Assembly (NCBI GenBank): GCA_963850205.1
Contig: CAWKKJ010000015.1
Span: forward strand, 558,001 to 622,000
From: JACVRW01 sp963850205
Lineage (GTDB): Bacteria > Actinomycetota > Thermoleophilia > Solirubrobacterales > Thermoleophilaceae
DNA length: 64,000 nt
Reading direction: 5' to 3'
Shown here: positions 9,628 through 17,349 of the stretch, in pieces
Position numbering within the stretch: the first letter of the stretch is position 1
Layout: each line of letters starts with the position of its first letter
Position numbers and translations under genes: made by a program
The notes under the pieces: model-generated
Seen by the model: the letters and a program-made list of their open reading frames with translations, nothing else
Databases searched by the model: none
Told to the model about the DNA's origin: nothing

Positions 9628-10956
9628 TCAGCCCACTCCGGCCTCGTGCACCGCCCCGAGCTCGCCCGCGCCCACGGGCTCGATCGAGGCGATGTCGCGG
9701 CGGGCGCGGGCGTTCTCCATGTGCTGCTCGAACTCGTCCCGGAAGTGCTCGAGCATCGAGCCCACGGGCATGGCCATCGAGTCGCCCAGCACACAGAGGC
9801 AGTTCCCGATGATGTTGCCCTGAACCTGGGCCATGATGTCCAGATCCATCGGGGTCCCCTCGCCCGCGTCGATCCGCTCCAGGGTCTTCACCGTCCAGTT
9901 GGTGCCCTCGCGGCAGGGAACGCACTTGCCGCACGACTCGTGGCGGTAGAACTCGGCGAGCCGCAGCGCCAGCGGCACCAGCGGCTCGGAGTCGTCGACC
10001 ACGATGACCGACGCAGTGCCGAGCATCGAGCCGGCCTCGGCCATCGCCTCGTAGGTGAAGGGAAGGTCGAGATGATCCTTCGTGAGCACCGGCGCCGATG
10101 ATCCGCCCGGGAAGAAGCACTTGATCTCGCGGCCCTCGGGCGGTCCGCCCGCCAGCCCGTAGATGATGTCGCGGACCGACACGCCCAGCTCGACCTCGTA
10201 GTTGCCGGGCCGCTGCACGTTGCCCGACACCGACACGATCTTGGTGCCGGTCGACTGGCCCATACCGAGGCCGCGGTACCAGTCGACGCCCTTCTCGATG
10301 ATGAGCGGCGTGTTGCAGAGCGTCTCGACGTTGTTGATCAGCGTCGGACCCTGGTACAGGCCCTGATTGGCCGGGAACGGCGGCTTGAGACGCGGGTTCC
10401 CGCGCTTGCCCTCCAGCGCGTCAAGCAGGCCTGTCTCCTCGCCGCAGATATAGGCCCCTTGGCCACGGTGCACCACGAGGTCGAAGGTGTGGTCGGAGCC
10501 CAGGATGCGCTCACCCAGGAAGCCGCGCTCGTAGGCCTGGGCCACGGCGGCGTCGAGGATGTCGGCCTGCAGCTCGTACTCGCCGCGGATGAAGATGAAG
10601 CCCTTGTTGGCGCCGGCGGCAATCGAGCCGATGATGCAGCCCTCGACCAGCAGGTGCGGGTTCTTCTGCATCAGCAGACGGTCCTTGAAGGCGCCCGGCT
10701 CGGACTCGTCCGCGTTGCAGCAGAGGAACTTATCCATCGTGCCCTTGGGGATGAAGCTGGCCTTCTTGCCCATCGAGAAGCCCGCGCCGCCGCGACCGCG
10801 CAGCCCCGACTCCTCGAGCTGGTGCAGCACCTCGTCGGGGCTCATCTCCGTCAGCGCCTTGCGCAGCGAGCGATAGCCGCCAAGCCGCTCGTAGACCGCG
10901 ATCGTGTGCAGGTCGGGCTCGTCGATGTTGGCCAGCAGCACGCGGGTCTCGTTCAT
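9628..10956 (-). CDS. nuoF: NADH-quinone oxidoreductase subunit F (NADH/FMN-binding)
   Basis: Catalytic subunit that binds NADH and FMN and the N3 [4Fe-4S] cluster; 442 residues. Visible motifs are the nucleotide-binding glycine-rich loop LRGRGGAGFSMGKKASF, CNADESEPGAFKDR and the cluster ligands in HESCGKCVPCREGTNW, with the fourth cysteine in GNCLCVLGD. The ATG at 10956 overlaps the true nuoE stop (ATGA). Because nuoE has lost its frame, the open frame runs on upstream and gives an apparent NuoE-NuoF fusion; the overlap shows they are separate genes. Confidence 0.95.
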   Translation of the reverse strand: MNETRVLLANIDEPDLHTIAVYERLGGYRSLRKALTEMSPDEVLHQLEESGLRGRGGAGFSMGKKASFIPKGTMDKFLCCNADESEPGAFKDRLLMQKNPHLLVEGCIIGSIAAGANKGFIFIRGEYELQADILDAAVAQAYERGFLGERILGSDHTFDLVVHRGQGAYICGEETGLLDALEGKRGNPRLKPPFPANQGLYQGPTLINNVETLCNTPLIIEKGVDWYRGLGMGQSTGTKIVSVSGNVQRPGNYEVELGVSVRDIIYGLAGGPPEGREIKCFFPGGSSAPVLTKDHLDLPFTYEAMAEAGSMLGTASVIVVDDSEPLVPLALRLAEFYRHESCGKCVPCREGTNWTVKTLERIDAGEGTPMDLDIMAQVQGNIIGNCLCVLGDSMAMPVGSMLEHFRDEFEQHMENARARRDIASIEPVGAGELGAVHEAGVG

Positions 10957-11778
10957 CGCTCGTCGTCTCCGTCGCGAGAGGGTGGCGGCTCGCTGGTGCC
11001 GGGGGCCAGCGGCTCCGGCGGGCCCGGCACGCCCTCGTCCGGGCCGACCGCGGGAGGCACGTCGAGCAGCGCGGCGTCCTTCCAGGTGCCGCCGGCGGGG
11101 TGCACGTCGGGGTCCTCCTGCGGCGCCGTCCCGCGGGTCGCTGGTGGAGGGGAGGCTGTACCCGGGATCGGGCAGCCCGCGCCCCGGCAGCACCTCCTCG
11201 TCCGCCTTCATGGCGCGCACGATCTCGGCGGCGTCGGACTCCGCCAGCGGGCCCACGAAGCGGCCGTTCACGGAGGCCATCGGCGCCATGTCGCACGCGC
11301 CGAGGCACTCGAACTCGCGCACCTCCACGTCGTCGAGGCCCTGGTCGGCCGCCTGCTCGGCGACGGCGTCGTAGACCGCCTTCGCGTTGCGCACGTGGCA
11401 GGCCACGCTCGTGCACACGTACAGATAGCGGCTGCCGCTGGGCTGCGTGCGCAGCATGTCGTAGAAGGTGGCCACGCTCGAGAGGTAGGCCGGGGTGACC
11501 TGCATCACCGCCGCCACCTGTCGCATCGCCTCGGGCGAGCACCAGCCGTGCAGCCGCTGGGCGGCCCCCAGCGCCGGCAGGGTGGCGGAGTGACGGTCCG
11601 GATAGAGGCCCATGAGCCGCTCGATCTCGGTGCGCAGGCCCTCGGGCACCTCCACGTCGGCGGGATCGGGGACCGTGGCGGGATCCTCGTCCAGGCGCAC
11701 CGCCTCGTCCCAGCCCGGGGGCAGCGAGGCGGCTCGCAGGGCGCCCTCGTCGCCGGCCTCCTGCATCCGATCGTCCAT
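10953..11778 (-). CDS. nuoE: NADH-quinone oxidoreductase subunit E, with one-base frameshift and acidic tail
   Basis: Subunit E of complex I, which carries the off-path [2Fe-2S] cluster N1a next to the FMN site. Cluster ligands are seen as CTSVACHV and ECLGACDMAP (residues about 120-165). The core ends near residue 205. Beyond it, the frame shifts at about 11128-11135 by one inserted G; the restored frame reads a proline- and acid-rich tail beginning APQEDPDVHPAGGTW and ends exactly at a TGA overlapping the nuoF ATG. The corrected protein would be 274 residues, about 70 longer than classical NuoE. Start ATG 11778 shares one base with the nuoD stop. Confidence 0.9.
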
Positions 11779-13094
11779 CAGCGGTCTACGCCGCCCAAGA
11801 TCGGGTCGAGCATCGCCACGCAGGCGATGAAGTCGGCGATCAGCGAGTCCTTGGCCATCTCCGGCAGCGCCTGGAGGTTCACGAAGCTCGGGTCCCGCAT
11901 GTGCACGCGCGCCGGCTTGGCCGAGCCGTCGGCCCGCACGAAGCAGCCCAGCTCGCCGCGCGGCGACTCGATCGCCGCGTAGGCCTCGCCCGGCGGTACG
12001 CGGAAGCCCTCGGTCACGAGCTTGAAGTGGTGGATCAGCGCCTCCATCGAGGTGGCCAGCTCGTGGCGGGGCGGCAGCGCGACCTTGCGGTTCGTGGTGA
12101 TGTAGGGGCCCTCGGGCAGGCCGTCGAGCGCCTGCTCGATGATCTTCAGGGACTCGCGCATCTCCTCCACGCGCACGCGGAAGCGGTCGTAGTTGTCCCC
12201 GACGCTGCCCACCGGCACGTCGAAGTCGAACTGCTCATAGCCGCTGTAGGGCATAGCCTTGCGGAGGTCCCACGCGTGTCCGGAGGCGCGCAGGAGCGGT
12301 CCGGTCACGCCCAGCTCCAGGAGTCGCTCCTGGGAGACGATGCCGGTGCCCTTCGTGCGCTGCAGCCAGATCTCGTTGCGGTCGAGCAGCGCCATGTACT
12401 GGTCGATGCGGGTGCGCATCACCTCGCAGAACTCACGCGTCTTCTGCTCGAAGCCGGGCGGGATGTCCTCCATCACGCCCCCCACCTGGAAGTAGCGCGT
12501 GTGGATGCGCTGGCCGCCGGACATCTCGAACAGGTCGAGCGCCAGGTCGCGGTCGCGGCAGCCCCACCAGAGCATCGTGATGGCGCCGAGGTCGAGCGAT
12601 CCGGTGGCGATCCAGAACAGGTGCGAGGCCACCCGGTTGAGCTCCAGGTGGATCACGCGCAGGAACTGGGCGCGGGGCGGCACCTCCTCGCCGAGCAGCT
12701 GCTCCACCGCCATGCAGAAGGCCATCGCGTTGAAGTAGTAGGAGAGGTAGTCCATCCGCTCGACGAACGTGATGGCCTTCCAGTACTGCTGGTCCTCGCA
12801 GCTCTTCTCGATGCCGGTGTGGACGTAGCCGATGATCGGCTTGACGTCGCGCACCACCTCGCCCTCAAGCGTGGTCAGCAGCCGCAGCACCCCGTGGGTG
12901 GCGGGGTGGTGCGGGCCGATGTTGATCGTGAAGAGCTCCTCGCTTCTGCTGAGGTCGGCCTCGGTGACCGCGTCCGTGCCGGCCACCGGCGGCTCGCCCA
13001 CCCGCGCCATCGTCACCGAGCGCTCGCGCTCGCGGTAGGGGACCTCCAGGGCGGCGGCGCCCGGGTCGGCGGGCGGCTCTCGTCCGTCAGTCAT
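11778..13094 (-). CDS. nuoD: NADH-quinone oxidoreductase subunit D
   Basis: Quinone-site subunit D (49-kDa homologue), 438 residues, related to the large subunit of NiFe hydrogenases but without the metal cysteines. The motif NIGPHHPATHGVLRLLTTL holds the histidine and neighbouring residues that approach the quinone head group; the conserved aspartate is in the region DLGAITMLWWG. The end ESPRGELGCFVRADG and KARVHMRDPSF-like segment (seen as KPARVHMRDPSFVN) are classic. About 35 extra residues precede the core. The start overlaps nuoC by 8 nt. Confidence 0.95.
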   Translation of the reverse strand: MTDGREPPADPGAAALEVPYRERERSVTMARVGEPPVAGTDAVTEADLSRSEELFTINIGPHHPATHGVLRLLTTLEGEVVRDVKPIIGYVHTGIEKSCEDQQYWKAITFVERMDYLSYYFNAMAFCMAVEQLLGEEVPPRAQFLRVIHLELNRVASHLFWIATGSLDLGAITMLWWGCRDRDLALDLFEMSGGQRIHTRYFQVGGVMEDIPPGFEQKTREFCEVMRTRIDQYMALLDRNEIWLQRTKGTGIVSQERLLELGVTGPLLRASGHAWDLRKAMPYSGYEQFDFDVPVGSVGDNYDRFRVRVEEMRESLKIIEQALDGLPEGPYITTNRKVALPPRHELATSMEALIHHFKLVTEGFRVPPGEAYAAIESPRGELGCFVRADGSAKPARVHMRDPSFVNLQALPEMAKDSLIADFIACVAMLDPILGGVDR

Positions 13095-13609
13095 ACCAGC
13101 GCGGGTACTGGCCCTCGTTGAAGGTGAACATCACCGGCTCGCCTCCCATCGGGAAGTCGCGCCGCTGGGGAAAGCCCTCGTAGTCCTCGGGCATCAGGAT
13201 CCGGCGCGGGTCGGGGTGGCCCCCGAAGACCACGCCGAACATGTCGTAGACCTCGCGCTCCTGGAAGTCGGCGGTGGGGAACAGGTCGGTGACGGTCGGC
13301 AGACTGCGGGTCGTCGACGCCGACCCGCGTGCGCACGTTGAGCCGTTCGCTGCGCTCCATGGAGAGGAGCTGGTAGTGCACGCCCAGCCGCGGCTCCTCC
13401 GGCAGGTAGTCGCACCCGTGCAGGCTCATGAGGTAGGGCCAGGTCTCGTCGTCGGCCTCGCTCAGGTAGCCGAGCACGTCGTGGATGGCCGGCGGCGCCA
13501 CCTCGAGCGTCGCCTGCTCGCGGAAGAACAGGGTGCCGGTGACCGCGTCGTCGGCCACCTGGTCGCGGACCCGCTGAGCGATCAGCTCGAGGCCGGTCGC
13601 GTCAATCAA
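13087..13609 (-). CDS. nuoC: NADH-quinone oxidoreductase subunit C, with one-base frameshift
   Basis: Peripheral subunit C (30-kDa homologue) of complex I, which packs against NuoD. The first 100 residues (from a TTG start at 13609 overlapping the nuoB stop) are in one frame. At about 13305 one extra base shifts the frame. The continuation reads LPTVTDLFPTADFQEREVYD followed by MFGVVFGGHPDPRRIL, the family signature. The natural stop is at 13087, 8 nt inside nuoD. 523 nt total, one more than a multiple of three; corrected length 173 residues. Confidence 0.9.
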
Positions 13610-14204
13610 CTTCCTCGGTCCCCTCCGCCTGGTAGCGCTCGCGCCAACCCATTCCCTCGGTGCCCATGATCTTGTCCTGCAGCTTCATGATCCCGTAGAT
13701 CAGCGCCTCGGGACGGGGCGGGCAGCCCGGCACGTACACGTCGATCGGCAGGAACTTGTCGGCCCCGGCGACCACGGCGTAGTTGTTGAACATGCCGGCG
13801 GTGGACGAGCAGGCGCCCATCGCGATCACCCACTTCGGCTCCAGCATCTGCTCGTAGAGGCGCCGGATGACCGGCGCCATCTTGATCGAGACGCGGCCGG
13901 ACAGGATGAGCAGGTCGGCCTGCCGCGGCGAGAAGCGGATCACCTCGGCGCCGAAGCGCGACAGGTCATTGCGGGGCGACCCGATCACGGTGATCATCTC
14001 GATCGCGCAGCAGGCCAGCCCGAACCCGAGCGGGAACAGCGCGTTCTTGCGCGCCCAGTTCTGGGCGTCCTCGATCTTGGTGAAGAGCAGGCGCTTCTCC
14101 ACCTCCCGCTCGAGGTCCTCGCCCTCGAGCTCGCCGCGCAGCATCTGCTGCGCCCGCAGCTGCCGGACACGCAGGTCGTCGACCTTGGTCCGCGTCACTT
14201 CCAC
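13602..14204 (-). CDS. nuoB: NADH-quinone oxidoreductase subunit B ([4Fe-4S] cluster N2)
   Basis: Subunit B of complex I, 200 residues, carrying cluster N2 that reduces the quinone. Cluster cysteines are visible in GLACCAIEMI (adjacent pair), IAMGACSSTAGMFNNY and VYVPGCPPRPEALIYG. The GTG start at 14204 overlaps the nuoA stop by 10 bases. About 50 extra N-terminal residues rich in arginine and glutamate precede the core, common in actinobacterial NuoB. Frame intact. Confidence 0.96.
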   Translation of the reverse strand: MEVTRTKVDDLRVRQLRAQQMLRGELEGEDLEREVEKRLLFTKIEDAQNWARKNALFPLGFGLACCAIEMITVIGSPRNDLSRFGAEVIRFSPRQADLLILSGRVSIKMAPVIRRLYEQMLEPKWVIAMGACSSTAGMFNNYAVVAGADKFLPIDVYVPGCPPRPEALIYGIMKLQDKIMGTEGMGWRERYQAEGTEEVD

Positions 14205-14551
14205 TCGAGCGCACCTCGCTTCCAGACGAACACGAATGCCACCAGCAGGAGTACGACGAAGATGATCGTCTCGACGAGCGCGAACACCCCGAAGGCGTCG
14301 AGTTGGAGCGCCACGGGGTAGAGGAACACGACCTCGATGTCGAACAGGATGAAGAGCATCGCGATCAGGTAGAAGCTGATCCCGAAGCGGAACGTCGACT
14401 TCACCTCGGAGGGCAACCCGCTCTCGTAGGGCTCGCTCTTGACCTTGCCGGGCCGCGACGGACCAAGGGCGTGGTTCGCCATCGTGAAGACGACACCGAT
14501 GCCGAGACCCAGCAGCAGAAACACGAGAGCTGGCAGGTAAGCCTTGAGCAC
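14195..14551 (-). CDS. nuoA: NADH-quinone oxidoreductase subunit A
   Basis: Small membrane subunit A of complex I, 118 residues from the GTG at 14551, giving an N-terminus (VLKAYLPALVFLLLGLGIG) that matches the usual family start just before helix 1. Three helices are present; the loop YESGLPSEVKSTFRFGISFY and DIEVVFLYPVAL are diagnostic. Longer in-frame starts exist up to 14686 but would add unconserved residues and overlap a divergent gene. No clear Shine-Dalgarno precedes the GTG, so the exact start remains uncertain. First gene of the 14-gene operon. Confidence 0.88.
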   Translation of the reverse strand: MLKAYLPALVFLLLGLGIGVVFTMANHALGPSRPGKVKSEPYESGLPSEVKSTFRFGISFYLIAMLFILFDIEVVFLYPVALQLDAFGVFALVETIIFVVLLLVAFVFVWKRGALEWK

Positions 14552-14613
14552 CTCAGCCGGGAGGTATAACGCAACCTTGTGCGAGACAGCCACATAGTGC
14601 GAAAGGACACCCG

Positions 14614-15054
14614 TTGACCGGGTTCCACATCGTCGCCGGAATCGCCGTCCTGGCGGCCAACGCGGTGGCCGCCGGCTGGGGCGCAATCGCCTGGCTGCGC
14701 AAGGACGCGCGAGCCTCGATCGTCTTCTGGCCGCTGTTGCGCGTGGCCCAGGCGACGGTGGTCGTCGAGGTGGTGGTCGGCCTCCTGCTGCTGGCCCGTG
14801 GCGCGTCGTCGCCGGACGGCCTGCACGTGGCCTACGGCATCGCCCTACTGCTGATCACGCTGCTGAGCGAGGCGATGCGCGCGGGGGTGGCCCAGCGCGA
14901 GCTGGACGCCGTGGAGGACCTCGACTCGCTGGACCGTCCGCAGCAGGTGGCGGTGGCCCGCCGGGTGGCCCTGGGCGAGATGGGCGTGATGACCGTCGGC
15001 GCGCTGCTGATCGTCACGCTGGCGCTGCGGGCGTATCAGACCGGCGGGGGTTGA
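14614..15054 (+). CDS. hypothetical four-helix membrane protein
   Basis: 146 residues from a TTG start preceded by GAAAGGA at a good Shine-Dalgarno distance. Four hydrophobic segments are seen at about residues 2-25, 40-62, 68-88 and 118-140, with a charged stretch between the third and fourth (ELDAVEDLDSLDRPQQVAVA). I do not recognise a family. It is divergent from nuoA with only about 60 bp between them, so the two probably share a promoter region. A role connected with respiration is possible from position alone, but nothing in the sequence shows it. Confidence 0.6.
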   Translation: MTGFHIVAGIAVLAANAVAAGWGAIAWLRKDARASIVFWPLLRVAQATVVVEVVVGLLLLARGASSPDGLHVAYGIALLLITLLSEAMRAGVAQRELDAVEDLDSLDRPQQVAVARRVALGEMGVMTVGALLIVTLALRAYQTGGG

Positions 15055-15258
15055 GGAGCTCCGTTCGGGGCGCCGCTCGGGGGTGGGCGGCGCTGGGGGG
15101 CTGGGTAAAGGGGGTAGGTCCCGGCCGATGGCGGGAGCATTGACGACTTTTCCTCCTGACGGGAGGCAAACTCGACGATGTACCAACTAGCACACCCCCT
15201 TACCCCGCAATCAGGCGGCGTGACGGGCGGCGGATCCGGCCGAGCGGAGCGCCAGTCC
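15055..15258. other. intergenic region, no gene recognised
   Basis: About 200 bp between the convergent hypothetical membrane gene and the histidine-rich gene. It is G-rich near 15060-15115 and holds a short hairpin, CCTCC-TGAC-GGGAGG, at about 15152-15167. This could terminate one of the flanking transcripts, but there is no T-run. No open frame with a recognisable product was found. Confidence 0.4.
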
Positions 15259-15453
15259 CTAATGCTCGTGCGTGTGCTCCTCCTCCAGCCCCTCCTGGTG
15301 CACGTGCGGATGCGAGTGCGTCTCGCCGTGGTGGCTGTGCTCGTGCGCGTGCTCGACGTGCTCGTGGTCGTGCTCGTCGTGGGGATGCGAGTGGGTGTCG
15401 CCGCCGTGGGCGTGCTCGTGGCTGTGAGACTCGTCGTGCTGGTGCTCGCTCAT
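15259..15453 (-). CDS. small histidine-rich protein, probable nickel/cobalt-binding
   Basis: A 64-residue protein of which more than a third is histidine, with glutamate and aspartate filling much of the rest; examples are HEHAHGGDTHSHPHDEHDHE and a terminal EEEHTHEH. There is no signal peptide or membrane helix, so it is likely a cytoplasmic metal store or chaperone, as known for histidine-rich Hpn- and HypB-type sequences. Its ATG overlaps the cbiO stop by 4 bases, making it the last gene of the ECF metal transporter operon. Codon structure and coupling support real expression. Metal specificity (Ni, Co or Zn) cannot be read from sequence. Confidence 0.75.
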   Translation of the reverse strand: MSEHQHDESHSHEHAHGGDTHSHPHDEHDHEHVEHAHEHSHHGETHSHPHVHQEGLEEEHTHEH

Positions 15454-16241
15454 GCCGCTGCCTCCTTGGTGGCCGGTGCAGGGCCCACGGTAGCGCGTGG
15501 CCGCAGCTCCACCCGCGAGAGGTCGAAGCCGGCCGGCAGCTCGAGGTCGTGCCGGGCGAGCAGCTCGGCGTCGCCGAGGATCTCGCGACAGCCACCGTCG
15601 GCGGCAACGCGCCCTCCGGCGAGGATCACCGCGCGCTCGCAGAGCTCGGCCGCCAGCGGCAGGTCGTGCGTGGTCACCAGCATCGTGCGGTCGATCCGGG
15701 CCAGCACCTCGAGCAGCTCCCGGCGCGCGCGGGGGTCGAGGTTCGCCGAGGGCTCGTCCAGCACCAGCAGGCTCGGATGCATCGCCAGCACCGTGGCGAT
15801 GGCCACCCGGCGGCGCTCGCCCATCGAGAGCTGGTAGGGAGCGCGCGGGCCGGCGGCCTGCATGCGCACCGAGCCCAGCGCCTCGTCCACCCGCTCGAGC
15901 ACCTGCTCGTTCTCCAGGCCCATGTTGAGCGGCCCGAAGGCCACGTCCTCCGCCACGGTGGGCATGAAGAGCTGATCGTCGGGGTCCTGGAACACCAGGC
16001 CCACCCGCAGGCGCAGGTCCGCCAGCGTGTCGGGGCCCACCTGCAGGCCGGCGACCTCGAGCTCCCCGGTGCCGGACATCAGCCCGTTGAGGTGGAGCAT
16101 CAGCGTGGTCTTGCCCGCCCCGTTGGGGCCGAGCACGGCCACGCGCTCGCCGTGCTCCACGTGCAGCTCGACCCCGCTCAGGCCGGGCTGGCCGTTGGGG
16201 TAGCTGAACGCGAGCCCGGTGGCGTGGATGGCGCAGCTCAT
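15450..16241 (-). CDS. cbiO: ECF-type nickel/cobalt transporter ATPase
   Basis: ATP-binding component of an energy-coupling-factor metal transporter, 263 residues. Walker A is GPNGAGKTT (residues about 39-47), Q-loop is VFQDPDDQLF, the ABC signature is QLSMGERRR in place of LSGGQ, Walker B is LLVLDEPSANLD and the switch histidine is in VTTHDL. The QDPDDQLF stretch is typical of CbiO/NikO/EcfA. The start overlaps the cbiQ stop and the end overlaps the histidine-rich gene. The last 40 residues are an unconserved tail. Confidence 0.92.
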   Translation of the reverse strand: MSCAIHATGLAFSYPNGQPGLSGVELHVEHGERVAVLGPNGAGKTTLMLHLNGLMSGTGELEVAGLQVGPDTLADLRLRVGLVFQDPDDQLFMPTVAEDVAFGPLNMGLENEQVLERVDEALGSVRMQAAGPRAPYQLSMGERRRVAIATVLAMHPSLLVLDEPSANLDPRARRELLEVLARIDRTMLVTTHDLPLAAELCERAVILAGGRVAADGGCREILGDAELLARHDLELPAGFDLSRVELRPRATVGPAPATKEAAA

Positions 16242-17023
16242 GCCAGCCCCGCGGCGGCCACCCGCAGCGGCACGAGGGCCACGAGCACGAGCGCCACGAA
16301 CAGCGCGTCGGCTCGGCGCAGCGCCAGCGGCGCCAGCTGGGGCATGTGCCCGCGGTAGCCGCGGGCGAGCATCGCGTGGTAGACCCGCTCGCCGCGCGCG
16401 TAGGTGCGCAGGAACATCGCGGTGGCCACGCGGCCGAGCGCGGCGGCGTGGAGCGCCGTGCGGGGGCGGTAGGCCCGGGCGGCCAGCGCCGCCCGCATCC
16501 GCCCGACCTCCTCGACGATCACGAACAGGTAGCGGTACATGAAGGCGGCGATCAGCACGAACAGCCGCGGCACGCGCATCGCCTCCAGCCCGCGCAACAC
16601 GCTCGGAAAGGACGTGGTGACCCCCAGCAGCACCGCGCTCACCGTGCCGATCACGGCCTTGGCCGCCACTGCGGCGAAGACCTTCAGGCCCTCCTCGTGG
16701 ACGGTGAGGGGGCCGAGCTCCCACTGCTGCCCGCCGTCACGCACGAAGGGGAGGAAGAGGCCCACCAGGAGGACCAGCGGCAGCACGAAGCGAGCTCGGC
16801 GCCAGAGCTCCAGCGCCGGGACCCGGCCGGCCACCGCCACGGCCGCCAGGACCGCCCCGCAGGCCACGTACGCGGGCCAGGCGGAGAGCGGAGTGGTCAC
16901 GGCCACCAGCGTCACCGCCACCAGGCCGATGATCTTGGCTCGGGGATCCAGCCGATGGACCGGGCTGGCAGGGTCTCCCGCCAGCCCGGTCAGTTCCAGC
17001 GAGTGAGTGCAGAGACCGCTCAG
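16238..17023 (-). CDS. cbiQ: ECF-type nickel/cobalt transporter transmembrane protein
   Basis: Transmembrane coupling component of the ECF transporter. Helices span most of the protein; the two ATPase-coupling motifs appear as ALAARAYRPRTAL and HAMLARGYRG, each with the A-R-G type core. The family N-terminus SPVHRLDPRAKIIGLVAV lies upstream of the first ATG/GTG in frame. The only candidate start that keeps it is CTG at 17023, which overlaps the cbiN stop as CTGA; this gives 261 residues, normal for CbiQ. The next in-frame GTG at about 16930 would remove the conserved LDPRAK element. Confidence 0.85.
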   Translation of the reverse strand: MSGLCTHSLELTGLAGDPASPVHRLDPRAKIIGLVAVTLVAVTTPLSAWPAYVACGAVLAAVAVAGRVPALELWRRARFVLPLVLLVGLFLPFVRDGGQQWELGPLTVHEEGLKVFAAVAAKAVIGTVSAVLLGVTTSFPSVLRGLEAMRVPRLFVLIAAFMYRYLFVIVEEVGRMRAALAARAYRPRTALHAAALGRVATAMFLRTYARGERVYHAMLARGYRGHMPQLAPLALRRADALFVALVLVALVPLRVAAAGLA

Positions 17024-17349
17024 GCCGGTGCCCCCCGAGCCGGCGCCTGCGGTGAGCGGCGGCGAAGCAGGAAGGCCAGTCCGTAGCCGATCGCGAACAC
17101 GGCGAGCGTGCCCACGAAGCCGGCGAGCCCGGTGGCCACCCGCTCGTTCTCCACCCCCGGGAAGGCGTAGTCGGGGATCGGTGAGTCCTCTTGGATTCCG
17201 CCCAGCTTGCCCTGATCCAGGAACTGCTTCTCCTCGGCCACCTTCTCGAGCCCGTCCGGGCTCGCAGATGCGAAGGGCGACACCGCGGTGGCGAGGCCGA
17301 CTGCCAGCGCGAGCCCGGCGACGACCAGGATGCGAGTGGAGACCTTCAT
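17020..17349 (-). CDS. cbiN: CbiN-like PDGLE-domain subunit of the metal ECF transporter
   Basis: 109-residue membrane protein with an N-terminal helix (residues about 5-28), a periplasmic section with the hallmark SPDGLEKVAEE, and a C-terminal helix (about 72-95) followed by a basic tail. This matches the PDGLE domain of CbiN, or the soluble part of fused NikMN proteins, which assists metal loading of CbiM/NikM. It overlaps cbiM by 4 bases. Nickel versus cobalt specificity is not decided by the sequence. Confidence 0.85.
   Translation of the reverse strand: MKVSTRILVVAGLALAVGLATAVSPFASASPDGLEKVAEEKQFLDQGKLGGIQEDSPIPDYAFPGVENERVATGLAGFVGTLAVFAIGYGLAFLLRRRSPQAPARGAPA

Noticed and set aside
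9628..11778. A 716-residue NuoE-NuoF fusion protein
   Set aside because: The frames join only because of a one-base insertion in nuoE; the correct nuoE frame stops at a TGA that overlaps the nuoF ATG.
15055..15258. Cobalamin riboswitch near the cbi genes
   Set aside because: No B12-box-like sequence or multi-stem fold was recognised there, and the region is downstream, not upstream, of the operon.
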